NCBI GenBank assembly: GCA_001404055.1
Contig: CXTY01000005.1
Coordinates: forward strand, 62,001 to 126,000
DNA: 64,000 nt
DNA from: Roseibium album
Lineage (GTDB): Bacteria; Pseudomonadota; Alphaproteobacteria; Rhizobiales; Stappiaceae
Direction: 5' to 3'
Position numbers and translations under genes: made by a program. The notes under the pieces were generated by a model. The model had not been told where the DNA came from. It did not search any database and saw only the letters and a program-made list of their open reading frames with translations. Position 1 is the stretch's first letter. Every line of letters starts with the position of its first letter. Shown here in pieces: positions 44,848-54,659 of the stretch.

Positions 44848-45699
44848 TTAGTCGCGCAGCAGTTCGTTGATCGCCGTCTTGGAACGGGTTTTCTCGTCGA
44901 CGGTTTTGACGATGACCGCGCAATAAAGGTTCGGCGCAGCTTCACCGTTGCCCATCATGGTCGATGTCGGCATGGAACCGGCAACTACAACAGAGTATGG
45001 CGGAACTTCACCATAAGAAATTTCGCCGGTCATGCGATTGACGATGCGGGTGGACTTGCCGATGAAGACGCCCATGCCAAGCACTGCACCTTCGCGAACG
45101 ATACAGCCTTCCACGACTTCCGAGCGGGCGCCGATGAAGCAATTGTCTTCAATGATGACAGGGCCGGCCTGCAGAGGTTCCAGAACGCCGCCAATGCCGA
45201 CGCCTCCTGACAGGTGCACGTTTTTGCCAATTTGCGCGCAGGAGCCAACGGTCGCCCAGGTGTCAACCATCGTGCCTTCATCCACATACGCGCCAAGATT
45301 GACGAAGGACGGCATCAGAACCACGCCATTACCGATGAATGCCGAGCGGCGCACGATGCAGTTCGGTACAGCACGGAAGCCGGCCTTTTCAAATTCGTTG
45401 CCGCTCCAGCTGTCAAATTTTGACGGGACCTTGTCCCACCAGGTCGCATCGCCCGGTCCACCCTTGATGATGTCCATCGGGTTCAGCCGGAAAGAAAGCA
45501 ATACGGCTTTCTTGGCCCATTGATTGACAACCCAATCCTCGTCTTTCTTTTCGGCGACGCGCAGCTCTCCACGATCCAGAAGGTTTAATGTCGTTTCGAC
45601 TGCGTCCCGGATTTCACCGGTAACGGACGTATCGATTGCTGCGCGGTCTTCAAAGGCTGCATCGATAATTTTGGAGAGAGAGGCGAGATCTTGGGTCAT
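44848..45699 (-). CDS. dapD: tetrahydrodipicolinate N-succinyltransferase
   Basis: 283 residues from ATG 45699 ([16 protein letters not shown]). Transfers succinyl from succinyl-CoA to tetrahydrodipicolinate in lysine/diaminopimelate synthesis. An N-terminal helical domain (about 1-100) is followed by a left-handed beta-helix of hexapeptide repeats ([20 protein letters not shown] split at 140, [22 protein letters not shown] split, [18 protein letters not shown]). Trimeric enzyme, cytoplasm. Frame extends upstream to 45756 without need. Confidence 0.97.
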   Translation of the reverse strand: MTQDLASLSKIIDAAFEDRAAIDTSVTGEIRDAVETTLNLLDRGELRVAEKKDEDWVVNQWAKKAVLLSFRLNPMDIIKGGPGDATWWDKVPSKFDSWSGNEFEKAGFRAVPNCIVRRSAFIGNGVVLMPSFVNLGAYVDEGTMVDTWATVGSCAQIGKNVHLSGGVGIGGVLEPLQAGPVIIEDNCFIGARSEVVEGCIVREGAVLGMGVFIGKSTRIVNRMTGEISYGEVPPYSVVVAGSMPTSTMMGNGEAAPNLYCAVIVKTVDEKTRSKTAINELLRD

Positions 45700-45965
45700 C
45701 AGGAAGAAGGTCTCCGGGCTTTGACAAATCAAGCGCGGACCTACGCCACTCAGCAAAGCCCTGTCAAGCGCTGGTCTCTTCTGATCAGGTCAGAGTTCTG
45801 CGCTCAAGCGCATCAAACTGCGACCAGAATGGTTGTCAAATGAAGGGTGGGGTTAAACGGTAGTTGAGGAAAATTCAATTATCTTGTTCGATGAACATGG
45901 GTATTAAGCCGGTTGTTGCAAGGTCTTGATGATAAGAAATCAATAAACTTTCGAAAGCCGATGCC

Positions 45966-46871
45966 GTGGAATTGTGGATCCCGATAACCATCTTTGCAGC
46001 GTTCTGTCAGAACCTGCGCACCGCCATGCAAAAGCACTTGAAAGGCAAGCTTGGCACCACCGGGGCAACCTTTATCCGGTTCGGCTATGGCGTCCCTTTT
46101 GCGTTTATGTATCTGCTTGTCCTGCATTTCGTCTTCAAGCACCCTTTGCCGTCTCCAAATCCAACCATGCTGATCGCGGGCGCGCTGGGTGGGTTGGCTC
46201 AGATATTCGGGACTTTCTTGCTGATTTATCTGTTCTCCTTCCGCAATTTCGCGGTTGGCACGGCTTATTCCAAAACCGAACCAATTCAGGCGGCCGTGTT
46301 CGGTTTTCTGGTGCTCGGTGAACATGTTTCGTTGCCAGCAGCGATCTGTATCCTGATCGGGATTGTCGGCGTGATCGTGATCTCACTGGCTCGGGTGCCC
46401 TTGACCATTTCTGCTGTGCGGTCGTCCTTGATTGGCCGCCCGGCACTGGTCGGGCTCGCGTCGGCTGCATTTTTCGGCGCATCTGCCGTGGCGTACCGCA
46501 CAGCTTCGCTGTCGCTTGAGGGAACAGGTGTTCCGATGCAGGCTGCCTATGCGCTGGTATATGCGACGATGTTCCAGACGCTTGTGATGGGCGTATGGAT
46601 GGCAATTCGAGAGCAGGATCAGTTGCGTGCCGTTGTTACGAACTGGCGCAGTGCTGTTTGGGTTGGTGCGTCAGGCGTTGCAGGGTCGGTCGGATGGTTT
46701 ACGGCCATGACCTTGCAAAACGTTGCCTACGTCCGCGCTCTCGCCCAGATCGAGCTGGTTTTCACCTTCCTGGTGTCCTGGCTGGTGTTCAAGGAGGTGA
46801 TTGTCCGCTCGGAGATCCTTGGCTGTGTCCTGATTGTTGCCGCGGTCATCGGCATCATCTTGCTGCGCTGA
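45966..46871 (+). CDS. EamA/DMT-family transporter
   Basis: 301 residues, GTG start at 45966 (ATG nearby is out of frame). Ten hydrophobic helices in two EamA halves (about 5-140 and 155-300); first-half end GTAYSKTEPIQAAVFGFLVLGE and second-half end ALAQIELVFTFLVSWLVFKE are the usual paired signatures. Exports or imports small metabolites; substrate unknown. 266 nt of apparently empty sequence separate it from dapD. Confidence 0.87.
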   Translation: MELWIPITIFAAFCQNLRTAMQKHLKGKLGTTGATFIRFGYGVPFAFMYLLVLHFVFKHPLPSPNPTMLIAGALGGLAQIFGTFLLIYLFSFRNFAVGTAYSKTEPIQAAVFGFLVLGEHVSLPAAICILIGIVGVIVISLARVPLTISAVRSSLIGRPALVGLASAAFFGASAVAYRTASLSLEGTGVPMQAAYALVYATMFQTLVMGVWMAIREQDQLRAVVTNWRSAVWVGASGVAGSVGWFTAMTLQNVAYVRALAQIELVFTFLVSWLVFKEVIVRSEILGCVLIVAAVIGIILLR

Positions 46872-46904
46872 TGCGATCCGAACCTCATTTTGTTCTCGGA
46901 CCGC

Positions 46905-47030
46905 AAGAGAGAAATGGCTGTCCCGGACAAGCGAAGCTTGAGCCGGGACCAACGCCTGGCGAAACTTTCAGTCTCTGGTTTTGTGCAAATTTGGAGATCC
47001 CGGATCACCGCTTTGCTCCGTTCGCGACCG
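46905..47030. repeat. dispersed palindromic repeat
   Basis: TGTCCCGGACAAGCGAAGCTTGAGCCGGGACC-type hairpin at the left (46919-46950 region) and GATCCCGGATCACCGCTTTGCTCCG-type sequence at the right (46996-47020); known style of intergenic repeat in marine alphaproteobacteria. Lies between convergent genes and could end transcription. Confidence 0.5.
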
Positions 47031-47064
47031 CGTTCAGAAGCTGCAAAAGTCCGAGGTGTCACAG

Positions 47065-47445
47065 CTATGGATTGAGCACTATCACCCGTGTCTCGCCGCC
47101 ATCACAGGTATAACAGCAGCTTGAACAGCGGTTGCGGTTCTTGTAGCCAACACCCCAGTAACTGTTCGTGCGGTTTCTTACCCAGGCGCCATAGCAGACC
47201 GATTCACCGTAGCGACAGGAAATGCTGATGGTCTTGGTCGAGTAGTCGTCGAGTACGTAGATTTCGTTGCTTCCAGGCCAGACGTGACCCCGGCGGGTGT
47301 CTGAATAAAGCTCTACATCAACGATGTTGGAATGCTTGCTCTGAAAGCGCCAAACCAGCGTTTCTGCAGACGCCGGTACAACCGACACTGCGAAATAAAC
47401 AAAAGTGATCGCCAGAATGACGGCGCTCAACAACCCTCTATGCAT
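47065..47445 (-). CDS. small Cys-rich secreted protein of unknown function
   Basis: 126 residues from ATG 47445 (MHRGLLSAVILAITF) with a signal peptide ending at ASAE near 26. The mature 100 residues are rich in Tyr, Ser and Cys; six or more Cys cluster at the C-terminus (NRCSSCCYTCDGG), plus CRYGESVCYGAW. Pattern VWRFQSKHSNIVDVELYSDTR split by residue 40 and IYVLDDYSTKTISISC suggest a beta-rich fold with disulfides. I do not know the family. No operon partner. Confidence 0.7.
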   Translation of the reverse strand: MHRGLLSAVILAITFVYFAVSVVPASAETLVWRFQSKHSNIVDVELYSDTRRGHVWPGSNEIYVLDDYSTKTISISCRYGESVCYGAWVRNRTNSYWGVGYKNRNRCSSCCYTCDGGETRVIVLNP

Positions 47446-47589
47446 ATTACTTCCCCCCTGAAGTCCGCAGGGCCGTTCCGGAATCAGGAAGCAGCCCCTT
47501 TCCATCGAATTATGGAATCATTTGTTGCGACAACGCAAGGAATGTTCACGCAAACAGTTGATTGACTACAGAGTTGCTTGGCAGTGAGA

Positions 47590-48453
47590 TTAGATTGTTG
47601 TCTGAAGCCAGTCGCGGAATGCGGCAACAGGCCGGGTCAATGTGCGGGCAGGCGAGCGGACGAACCAATAGCCGGTGTCCAGCTCCACGATAGCCCAGTC
47701 TGGCGTTATCAGGTGGCCGGCCTGAAGTTCCTGCGCCACAAAACGCCGGTCAATCACAATGGCACCCATGCCTGCAATCGCTGCCTGGATGGCCAGATCC
47801 CGGCTCTGGAGGACCATGCCAGACTTTGTGTCCGGGTGGGTCAGTTCCGCTTTGTTCAGCCAATGGTCCCAGTCGTTGCGACGCGAAGCGCTGTGTAGCA
47901 GCCGCAAATTATCCAAAATCGAAGGGTCCGTTGGGGCCTTGCCTGCAAGCAGGTTCGGCGCCATTGCCACGGCAAGGTGCTCTTGCCACAAAAGATGACT
48001 TTCAACGCTTGGCCAGTTGCCCGTGCCAAGCCGGATTGCGCAGTCATAATTCTCCCGGTCCAGATCCACCATGCGCGTGGACGCTGAAAGCAAAAGTTCC
48101 ACGTCTGGCTGGGCAGCTTGAAATTCGGGTAGCCGCGGGATCAGCCACCGGGTTGCGAAGGTTGATACCGTGCTGATACGGAGCTCGGTACGTCCCCTGC
48201 GTTTGAAACTGTCGACGGCATCTTCGATCCTGTCAAAGGCATCCCCAAGACTAAGCGCCAGGCGTTGACCTTCTTCGGTCAGTGTCAGGCCGCGTCCGTC
48301 TCGATTGACCAGCGTTGCGCCCAATTCACTTTCCAGCTTGCGCATCAGATGCGACAGGGCAGAAGGAGAAACCCCGAGCTTTTCGGCGGCGAGCGCGGCC
48401 CGTCCATGACGGGCAAGAAGTGAAAATGCATGCAGTGCGCGCAGCGACGCCAT
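47590..48453 (-). CDS. LysR-family transcriptional regulator
   Basis: 287 residues. N-terminal winged HTH (about 1-60; AAEKLGVSPSALSHLMRKLE is the recognition region) and a LysR effector domain (about 90-285; STFATRWLIPRLPEFQAAQPD is typical of the GcvA group). Effector and target unknown. The neighbour upstream is the minus-strand nucleotidase; no divergent target gene is present. Confidence 0.92.
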   Translation of the reverse strand: MASLRALHAFSLLARHGRAALAAEKLGVSPSALSHLMRKLESELGATLVNRDGRGLTLTEEGQRLALSLGDAFDRIEDAVDSFKRRGRTELRISTVSTFATRWLIPRLPEFQAAQPDVELLLSASTRMVDLDRENYDCAIRLGTGNWPSVESHLLWQEHLAVAMAPNLLAGKAPTDPSILDNLRLLHSASRRNDWDHWLNKAELTHPDTKSGMVLQSRDLAIQAAIAGMGAIVIDRRFVAQELQAGHLITPDWAIVELDTGYWFVRSPARTLTRPVAAFRDWLQTTI

Positions 48454-48529
48454 GAGCAGGATTGTCCTTCAGTTGAGTTTTGCTCAAAGTAAAGGACTTA
48501 TGTTTCCAAGGCCAGCCCATTGCTAAAGG

Positions 48530-49273
48530 TCAACTGTTTGACCCTAGAACTGCCTTGAGAAATCCGGTCAGATCTTCGGTAACGAAGTCCACGTGAGGAT
48601 AAGGTTCCCCTTCCATGTCCCAGGTTTCCTGGAAAATATCACGGGAGCCTTTCGGGATGATCAGCGCAGTGCACATTCCCAGACTATGGGGTACCTTCAG
48701 GTTCTTCGGCAGATCCTCGAACATCGCCGAACGTGCAGGTGAAATACCTGTTTGCTCCAGAAACCTGTCATAAGTTGCCCGGTTGGGTTTCGGAATAAGG
48801 TCCGCTTCGACAATGCCGAAGATGTCCTCAAAGTGTTCCGAAATTCCCAATGCTTCGGCCGTGCGCTCAGCGTGTGGGCGGTCGCCGTTGGTGAAAATGA
48901 ATTTTCTGCCCGGCAACGCAGCAATTGCTTTTCCGAGATCGGGGTCAGGTGCCAGGCTGGAATAATCAATGTCATGAACGAAGGCGAGGTAGTCGTTTGG
49001 GTCGATCTTATGCGAACTCATCAGGCCGCGCAGGGTCGTGCCATATTCGTGATAAAGCGCTTTTTGATGGGCCATCGCCTCATCTCGGCCAAGGTCCAGA
49101 ACCTTCTGGACATACAGCGCTATTTGTTCGTCGATCTGAGAAAAGAGGTCGGCTTCATGCGGATAAAGCGTATTGTCCAGGTCGAAAACCCAAGCCTCGA
49201 CGCCTTTGTAAAGTCTCAGGTCCTGACGGTGAACATGCTGGCCCTCGTGGGGAATTGGTCGCTTTCCGGTCAC
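48530..49273 (-). CDS. HAD pyrimidine 5'-nucleotidase
   Basis: 247 residues. HAD motifs: [11 protein letters not shown] (nucleophile Asp, about 29-39), [13 protein letters not shown] (motif II, about 126), [13 protein letters not shown] (motif III Lys) and MFEDLPKNL (motif IV). This form (DLDNTLYP with TNG) is the SDT1/pyrimidine 5'-nucleotidase group that dephosphorylates nucleoside monophosphates. Start overlaps the argB end by 4 nt (ATGA), a pairing common in rhizobial genomes. Confidence 0.88.
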   Translation of the reverse strand: MTGKRPIPHEGQHVHRQDLRLYKGVEAWVFDLDNTLYPHEADLFSQIDEQIALYVQKVLDLGRDEAMAHQKALYHEYGTTLRGLMSSHKIDPNDYLAFVHDIDYSSLAPDPDLGKAIAALPGRKFIFTNGDRPHAERTAEALGISEHFEDIFGIVEADLIPKPNRATYDRFLEQTGISPARSAMFEDLPKNLKVPHSLGMCTALIIPKGSRDIFQETWDMEGEPYPHVDFVTEDLTGFLKAVLGSNS

Positions 49274-50157
49274 GGGCGGATCAATGTCCCCGCACCACCA
49301 TCGGTGAAGAGTTCCAGTAGAACTGCATGCGGCACCTTGCCATTCAGGATAACAACACCTTCAACACCCCGGTCCAAAGCCTCGATGCAGGTCTCAACCT
49401 TGGGAATCATGCCGCCGGAAATCGAGCCGTCTGCAATCATCTCGTGGGCCTTGCTGACGGACAGCTGCTTGATGAGCTTGCCATCCTTGTCGAGGACGCC
49501 TGGAACATCGGTCAGGAACAACAGGCGCTTGGCGTTCAGCGAACCTGCAATGGCACCTGCACATGTGTCGGCATTGATATTGTAGGTTTCACCGTCATCA
49601 CCGGGCGCGACCGGTGCGACAACGGGAATGATGTCTTCCTTCAGCACGAGTTTTAAAACGGTCGGGTCCACAATTGCCGGTTCACCGACAAAACCAAGGT
49701 CGACAACGCTTTCAATATTACTGTCAGGATCGGTCACAGTGCGTTGCAGTTTGCGGGCGGTAACCAGATTGCCGTCCTTGCCACAAAGGCCGACAGCGCG
49801 GCCGCCTTCCGCATTGATCAGTTGTACGATTTCCTTGTTGATCGACCCGGCGAGTACCATTTCGACAACTTCGACCGTTGCCTTGTCGGTGACGCGCAAT
49901 CCACCCTTGAATTCACTGACGATGTTCAGACGTTGCAGCATCTTGCCAATCTGCGGGCCACCGCCATGCACGACAACCGGGTTAACGCCCGACTGGCGCA
50001 ACAAGGTGATATCACGGGCAAAAGCCTGACCTAGATCCGCGTCGCCCATGGCGTTGCCGCCATACTTCACGACAACGGTCTTGTTGTCGTAGCGCTGCAT
50101 GTAGGGCAGGGCTTGAGCGATGATGTGGGCGCGGCCGGACGATTCAGGACTGGTCAT
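49270..50157 (-). CDS. argB: acetylglutamate kinase
   Basis: 295 residues. Phosphorylates N-acetylglutamate in arginine synthesis. Signatures: [11 protein letters not shown] (about 29-39), [13 protein letters not shown] (about 61-73), FKGGLRVTD (about 79-87), [15 protein letters not shown] (about 190), and the terminal GGAGTLI. A short N-terminal arm of the arginine-inhibited hexameric type is present, suggesting feedback control. Upstream of the nucleotidase. Confidence 0.96.
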   Translation of the reverse strand: MTSPESSGRAHIIAQALPYMQRYDNKTVVVKYGGNAMGDADLGQAFARDITLLRQSGVNPVVVHGGGPQIGKMLQRLNIVSEFKGGLRVTDKATVEVVEMVLAGSINKEIVQLINAEGGRAVGLCGKDGNLVTARKLQRTVTDPDSNIESVVDLGFVGEPAIVDPTVLKLVLKEDIIPVVAPVAPGDDGETYNINADTCAGAIAGSLNAKRLLFLTDVPGVLDKDGKLIKQLSVSKAHEMIADGSISGGMIPKVETCIEALDRGVEGVVILNGKVPHAVLLELFTDGGAGTLIRP

Positions 50158-50266
50158 TTAGGTGCGAAACTCGGGTTGGCTTAAGAGACTTGCGTGAAAG
50201 ACCACCGCTATAAACGGTTTGACCGGTCTTCACAATCATTTGCCGAATTAGGGGCACCTGGCAAAG

Positions 50267-50914
50267 CTACTGGTTTGCCAGAACGCATAACTCGGCGCGC
50301 AGTTCGTCAACTCCTATATTCTTTTCAGAAGAAGTTGCGATGATTTGCGGATGCGCTGCAACCCGCTTTGCAAGGAGGTCTTGTGTCTCTGTGATCAAGC
50401 GGGCCAGCGCTGGCGGCTTGATCTTGTCGGACTTGGTCAGCACCACCTGATAGACGACAGCGGCTTTGTCCAAAAGGTCCATGGCTTCGAGATCGTTCTT
50501 CTTGATCCCGTGACGGCTGTCAATGAGGAGGATAATGCGGCGCAGGTTCGGACGGCCCCTGAGATAGGAAAACACAAGTTCTGTCCAGGCTGCCACAAGC
50601 TCCTTGGGAGCCTGAGCATAACCGTATCCAGGCATATCGACAATCGTCAGCGGCGTGTCCGGTGCAACGAAGAAATTCAACATCTGGGTTCTGCCGGGGG
50701 TGGAAGATGTGCGCGCCAGTCCCTTGCGCCCGGTCAGTGCATTGATCAGGCTGGATTTCCCGACATTGGATCGTCCTGCAAACGCGATCTCAATACCGGC
50801 CACGTTCGGCAGGTTGGCCATGTCGACAACACTGGTCAGGAATTCCCACTGACGTGCAAACAGTAGCCGGCCGGCTTCGAGATCTTCATCGGAGTATGTT
50901 TGTTCTTCGCTCAT
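50267..50914 (-). CDS. engB: ribosome biogenesis GTPase YihA/EngB
   Basis: 215 residues. G1 [16 protein letters not shown] (about 47-62), G2 [10 protein letters not shown]3 [11 protein letters not shown] (about 91-101), G4 TKSDK (about 158), G5 ATSSEKNIG. Essential GTPase for 50S subunit assembly. Starts 9 nt after the acetyltransferase gene, so probably co-transcribed with it. Confidence 0.96.
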   Translation of the reverse strand: MSEEQTYSDEDLEAGRLLFARQWEFLTSVVDMANLPNVAGIEIAFAGRSNVGKSSLINALTGRKGLARTSSTPGRTQMLNFFVAPDTPLTIVDMPGYGYAQAPKELVAAWTELVFSYLRGRPNLRRIILLIDSRHGIKKNDLEAMDLLDKAAVVYQVVLTKSDKIKPPALARLITETQDLLAKRVAAHPQIIATSSEKNIGVDELRAELCVLANQ

Positions 50915-50923
50915 ATTTGCCTT

Positions 50924-51604
50924 CTACCCTGCCTTGCCGGTGGCGTCGAGCCTGCAGTCGTGTTCGGCGGAAGCTCGTTCCAGCGCGTCAACATCCGCAC
51001 TGCGAATTGCACTCAGGCAACGTGTTATTTTCTCGATCGGCCAATGCCACCAGGCAATATCCAGCAGGCGCTCTATGGTTTCTTCATCAAACCGCAATCG
51101 GACAACCCTTCCCGGGTTGCCAACAACAATTGCATAGGGGGGAACGTCAGAGGAAACCACAGCATGCGCACCAATGATCGCGCCTGAACAGATAGTGACA
51201 CCAGGCATCACGGTGGCATTTGTTCCGAACCAGACATCGTGGTGGACGAGAGTGTCGCCGCGCAGATGATCGAAGATGGTGGCAGGCTCGTAACCTTCGC
51301 GCCAAGCGTCGCCGAAAATGTTGAACGGGTAGGTGGAAAACCCGGTCATGGCATGGTTGGCCCCGTTCATGATGAAGTTCGTTCCGGTTGCCAGTGCACA
51401 GAACTTGCCGATTTTCAGACGGTCGCCGATGAAATCGAAATGATAACGCACGTTGCGGTTTTCAAACTCACAGGCATGGGCTTCGTCGTTGTAATAGGTG
51501 AAGTCACCAACTTCGATAGTCGGACGGGTAATGACGTTCTTCAGGAAAACAGTATGCGTTTCGCCGTTGAAAGGATGACGTGTATCGGGAGAAGGGTCGT
51601 GCAT
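50924..51604 (-). CDS. CatB/Vat-like hexapeptide acetyltransferase
   Basis: 226 residues with left-handed beta-helix repeats: RLKIGKFCALATGTNFIMNGANH, split by the long loop (HAMTGFSTYPFNIFG) that carries the catalytic His of xenobiotic acetyltransferases, then DVWFGTNATVMPGVTICSG and GAHAVVSSDVPPYAIVVGNPG. Chromosomal CatB/Vat relatives often acetylate unknown small molecules rather than antibiotics; resistance cannot be claimed from sequence. Sits between yidC and engB, a position where these two are usually direct neighbours. Confidence 0.85.
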   Translation of the reverse strand: MHDPSPDTRHPFNGETHTVFLKNVITRPTIEVGDFTYYNDEAHACEFENRNVRYHFDFIGDRLKIGKFCALATGTNFIMNGANHAMTGFSTYPFNIFGDAWREGYEPATIFDHLRGDTLVHHDVWFGTNATVMPGVTICSGAIIGAHAVVSSDVPPYAIVVGNPGRVVRLRFDEETIERLLDIAWWHWPIEKITRCLSAIRSADVDALERASAEHDCRLDATGKAG

Positions 51605-51813
51605 GGGACCTCCAAATAAGCAAGTAACAAGGGAAGAAATTGCGCGTTGTGTGAACGCGGTCGACCTGCCGGTGAGCGACTTCGCCTTGCGGGATAGGTC
51701 TTGCTTTACTGGTTCATCGGTCCTGGCACTCCTTTGGCAGCTTCAACGCCGCGTTGAAATGAATAACTGCAACAAATCGAGAGCGGCCTCGGAAAAGAGT
51801 TTTGCTCTTGAAT

Positions 51814-51841
51814 TGAAAAGGCCCCGCCGAATAGCGAGGCC
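51814..51841 (-). terminator. Rho-independent terminator of yidC
   Basis: On the minus strand GGCCTCGC and GCGGGGCC (51834-51841 and 51820-51827) form an 8-bp stem with one G-U pair, then a short T-run. It lies 46 nt after the yidC stop. Confidence 0.75.
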
Positions 51842-51886
51842 CGTTGTCTAACAGGTCTTTCCGGGCTTGTCAGCCCCGGCCAGAGC

Positions 51887-53728
51887 CTACTCGCTTGAAG
51901 TCGACTTTTTCCGCTTGAATATGCTTGAGAGGTTGTCCCAGAGTTCCACTTTAACCCCCTGGCGGCGCATGATCACATACTGCTGGGTTACGGACAGCGT
52001 GTTGTTCCATGCCCAGTAGATGACGAGACCAGCCGGGAAAGACGCCAGCATGAATGTGAAGACGATCGGCATCCAGGTGAAGATCATCTGCTGCGTCGGG
52101 TCTGGTGGAGCCGGGTTCATCTTCATCTGGATGAACATGGTGATACCCATGATCAGTGGCCAGACGCCGAGCATGAGGAACGGTCCGAAAATCGGAACCA
52201 CCGACGGATCCCACGGGATCAACCCGAAAAGATTGAACAATGAAGTGGGATCAGGTGCAGAGAGATCCTGGATCCATCCGAAGAATGGCGCGTGTCGCAT
52301 TTCAATCGTGACGAACAGAACCTTGTAGAGCGAGAAGAAGACAGGGATCTGAACCACGATCGGCAGGCAACCCGCCAGTGGATTGATCTTTTCTTTCTTG
52401 TAAAGCTCCATCAGCGCCTGTTGCTGCTTCTGTCGGTCGTCTGCGTATTTCTCGCGGATTTCCGTCATCTGCGGCTGCACCAGCTTCATCTTACTCATGG
52501 AGACATAAGATTTGTTGGCGAGCGGGAAGAAAACCAGTTTGACGAGAACCGTAACCAACAGGATTGCGACGCCGAAATTGCCTGAGAAGTGGAAGAGCCA
52601 GTCAATGACGAAGAACATCGGCTTGGTCAGGAAATAGAACCAACCCCAGTCAACCATCAGCTCAAAATTCTGGATTCCCAAGGTTTCTTCATAGGAATCA
52701 ATCAGGTTGGTCTCTTTGGCACCTGCAAACAGATAAGAACTTGCCTCACCGGTCGCGCCTGCTGACACTGTCACGGGGTTGCCGAGAAAGTCAGCCTGGA
52801 AGTTGCCGGTTGCCTTGGAGTGACTGAAACCGGGCTGGAATTCCTGACCCGGAACCGGGATCAATGTCGAAGCCCAGTACTTGTCGGTTATGCCGAGCCA
52901 TCCCTGATCCACCTGCGGGACGGCAACCTTGCCTTCCTCTTCAAGGTCGGAATAGTCGACTTCCTTCAGGCCATCTTCACCAAAGACACCGATCAAGCCT
53001 TCATGCAGGATGAAGAAACCGGTGACTTCCGGCGTTCCCTGCCGCGCGATCAGGCCATAGGGATAAAGTGTCACAGGTTCAGACGTTGCGTTCTCAACCG
53101 ACTGTTCAACCGTAAACATGTAATTTTCGTCGACTGAAAATGTACGTTTGAATGTCAGGCCCGCGCCGTTATCCCAAATCAGAGAAAGCGGGCTGGAAGG
53201 TGACAGAGTACTTGCGCCTGCAATGGACCACAGCGTGTCTGGTCCAGGAACGGCGATGCCAGCGGAGCTATCCGTTGTCCAGCCGTAGTCCGCGTAATAG
53301 GGATTGGGGCTGCCTTTGGGCGAGAACAGCACAATCGTTGGGCTGCTCTTGTCAATTGTCTCGTGATAGTCCTTCAGCCGAATGTCATCGAGCCTGCCAC
53401 CGGTCAGGTTGATTGAGCCTTCAAGGCGAGGGGTGTCGAGAACCACACGGGTCGATGCGGCAAGTGCCTTGTCGCGGCTTTCAAAGACATTAGGTGTGCC
53501 CGCGGCCTGCGACGGTGCTGTTGCATCAGTACCAGAAGAAACGGAAGGGCGCGGGGCATCCGGGTTCGCCGCACCGACGGCCTGTTTGGCGGCCTCGTCC
53601 TGTTGCTGTTGTTCAAGAGCCGCCTGCTGGCGCTCAAGCTTGGGACCGGCGATGAAATATTGCCAGCCAAGCAGAACAATCAGGGAAAGAACGACTGCAA
53701 GAATCGTGTTTCGGTTTTCAGAAATCAA
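51887..53728 (-). CDS. yidC: membrane protein insertase YidC
   Basis: 613 residues. N-terminal helix (about 9-26, [17 protein letters not shown]), a Pro/Ala/Gln-rich linker, large periplasmic P1 domain (about 80-360), then the conserved five-helix insertase core (about 370-590) with [19 protein letters not shown], the cytoplasmic helical hairpin, and [20 protein letters not shown]. Ends in a basic tail. Inserts membrane proteins alone or with SecYEG. Downstream of rnpA by 29 nt: rpmH-rnpA-yidC. Confidence 0.98.
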   Translation of the reverse strand: MISENRNTILAVVLSLIVLLGWQYFIAGPKLERQQAALEQQQQDEAAKQAVGAANPDAPRPSVSSGTDATAPSQAAGTPNVFESRDKALAASTRVVLDTPRLEGSINLTGGRLDDIRLKDYHETIDKSSPTIVLFSPKGSPNPYYADYGWTTDSSAGIAVPGPDTLWSIAGASTLSPSSPLSLIWDNGAGLTFKRTFSVDENYMFTVEQSVENATSEPVTLYPYGLIARQGTPEVTGFFILHEGLIGVFGEDGLKEVDYSDLEEEGKVAVPQVDQGWLGITDKYWASTLIPVPGQEFQPGFSHSKATGNFQADFLGNPVTVSAGATGEASSYLFAGAKETNLIDSYEETLGIQNFELMVDWGWFYFLTKPMFFVIDWLFHFSGNFGVAILLVTVLVKLVFFPLANKSYVSMSKMKLVQPQMTEIREKYADDRQKQQQALMELYKKEKINPLAGCLPIVVQIPVFFSLYKVLFVTIEMRHAPFFGWIQDLSAPDPTSLFNLFGLIPWDPSVVPIFGPFLMLGVWPLIMGITMFIQMKMNPAPPDPTQQMIFTWMPIVFTFMLASFPAGLVIYWAWNNTLSVTQQYVIMRRQGVKVELWDNLSSIFKRKKSTSSE

Positions 53729-53757
53729 CTGGAATTACCCCTATATCCTGCACGGTG

Positions 53758-54135
53758 TCATTTATGTTGCCTGTTATTACGGCGCGGTTTTCCCCGTCCG
53801 CGCGGTGTCCCGGGCTCCAGCACTTGTGTCAGGCCTGATTTAAGGTCTTCGACAAGCTTTTGAAAGGGAAGAGTGAGAGCGCTATCTCTTGCGACCAGAA
53901 CAAAATCCGCTTTTTGCGGAATTTCGGCTGGAGCGAGATCTGCGACTGCTGCACGAAGACGCCGCTTGATTCGGCTGCGCACGACGGAATTACCGGTTTT
54001 CTTTGTGACCGTATAGCCGACGCGTGGTGCCTCATCAGAGCCTCGTTTTAATCCCTGAACGACAAAAGCGCGCCGTCCCAGCCGGCCGCCTTTGGCGACT
54101 GCAAGGAATTCGGAGCGCTTTTTGAGTGTGTCCAT
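53758..54135 (-). CDS. rnpA: ribonuclease P protein component
   Basis: 125 residues from ATG 54135 (MDTLKKRSEFLAVAKGGR); the open frame continues upstream through rpmH but no start there is credible. Protein subunit of RNase P, which matures tRNA 5' ends. Family features: RVGYTVTKKTGNSVVRSRIKRRLR. The usual RNR/RNxxKR motif reads RSRIKR, an Asn to Ser change. Basic C-terminal tail (PRGRGKPRRNNRQHK). Lies 58 nt after rpmH. Confidence 0.93.
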   Translation of the reverse strand: MDTLKKRSEFLAVAKGGRLGRRAFVVQGLKRGSDEAPRVGYTVTKKTGNSVVRSRIKRRLRAAVADLAPAEIPQKADFVLVARDSALTLPFQKLVEDLKSGLTQVLEPGTPRGRGKPRRNNRQHK

Positions 54136-54193
54136 GGTGGCGGATTGGTGTTGGCAGACGCCGCCAACCCGGCGCACTGCGGGCCTGACGCGA

Positions 54194-54328
54194 TTAAGCG
54201 CTAAGGCTCTTGCGACCTTTGGCACGACGGCGAGCAAGCACCACACGGCCGTTTTTGGTGGCCATACGTGCGCGGAACCCGTGGCGGCGCTTGCGGACAA
54301 GACGGCTCGGTTGATACGTACGCTTCAT
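54194..54328 (-). CDS. rpmH: 50S ribosomal protein L34
   Basis: 44 residues, recognised by translating the minus strand from ATG 54328: [19 protein letters not shown], then [20 protein letters not shown] and KSLSA stop. The sequence is the standard L34 length and pattern. First gene of rpmH-rnpA-yidC; a sigma-70 type promoter is visible upstream at 54457-54485. Confidence 0.97.
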   Translation of the reverse strand: MKRTYQPSRLVRKRRHGFRARMATKNGRVVLARRRAKGRKSLSA

Positions 54329-54659
54329 TGTTCTTCTCCGCGCGATTTTATGCGCGGCCCTTGTTTATTTGAATTCTTTGGAGAAAGCACTCGATGCGCT
54401 AAAAAAACGCAGCTCTTAACAGCCTTGGGTTCGAATGCATGTCCCGGTCGAGCGCGCTTATAAGGGCCAAGCTGCTTCAAGTCAACGATGCCATGCAAGA
54501 ATCTCGGCATTTTACAGCGATCACGCGTAGGTGAAGCTGAGCCCGCCGAGCGTCACTTATCAGTGATCCCTGCTTATTTTCAAAAGGATTAAGTTACATC
54601 TGCTTATTAATGGAGTGTGGCAGGCGTTATTCTGCCGGTTTTTTGAAACGGGAAGAGAT
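54329..54659. other. divergent intergenic region rpmH / TVP38 gene
   Basis: 331 nt. It holds the rpmH promoter on the minus strand. The plus-strand half (about 54540-54640) is AT-rich and should contain the promoter of the TVP38-family gene, but I see no clear -35/-10 pair. I looked for DnaA boxes of the TTATCCACA type because oriC lies near rpmH in some bacteria, and found none. Confidence 0.5.
54457..54485 (-). promoter_or_regulatory. sigma-70 promoter of rpmH
   Basis: On the minus strand TTGACT (54485-54480), a 17-nt spacer, and TATAAG (54462-54457) give an almost consensus -35/-10 pair about 125 nt upstream of the rpmH start. Confidence 0.7.

Noticed and set aside
54329..54659. Chromosome origin next to rpmH
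   Set aside because: No DnaA boxes or dnaA/dnaN genes seen; in this group oriC usually lies elsewhere.
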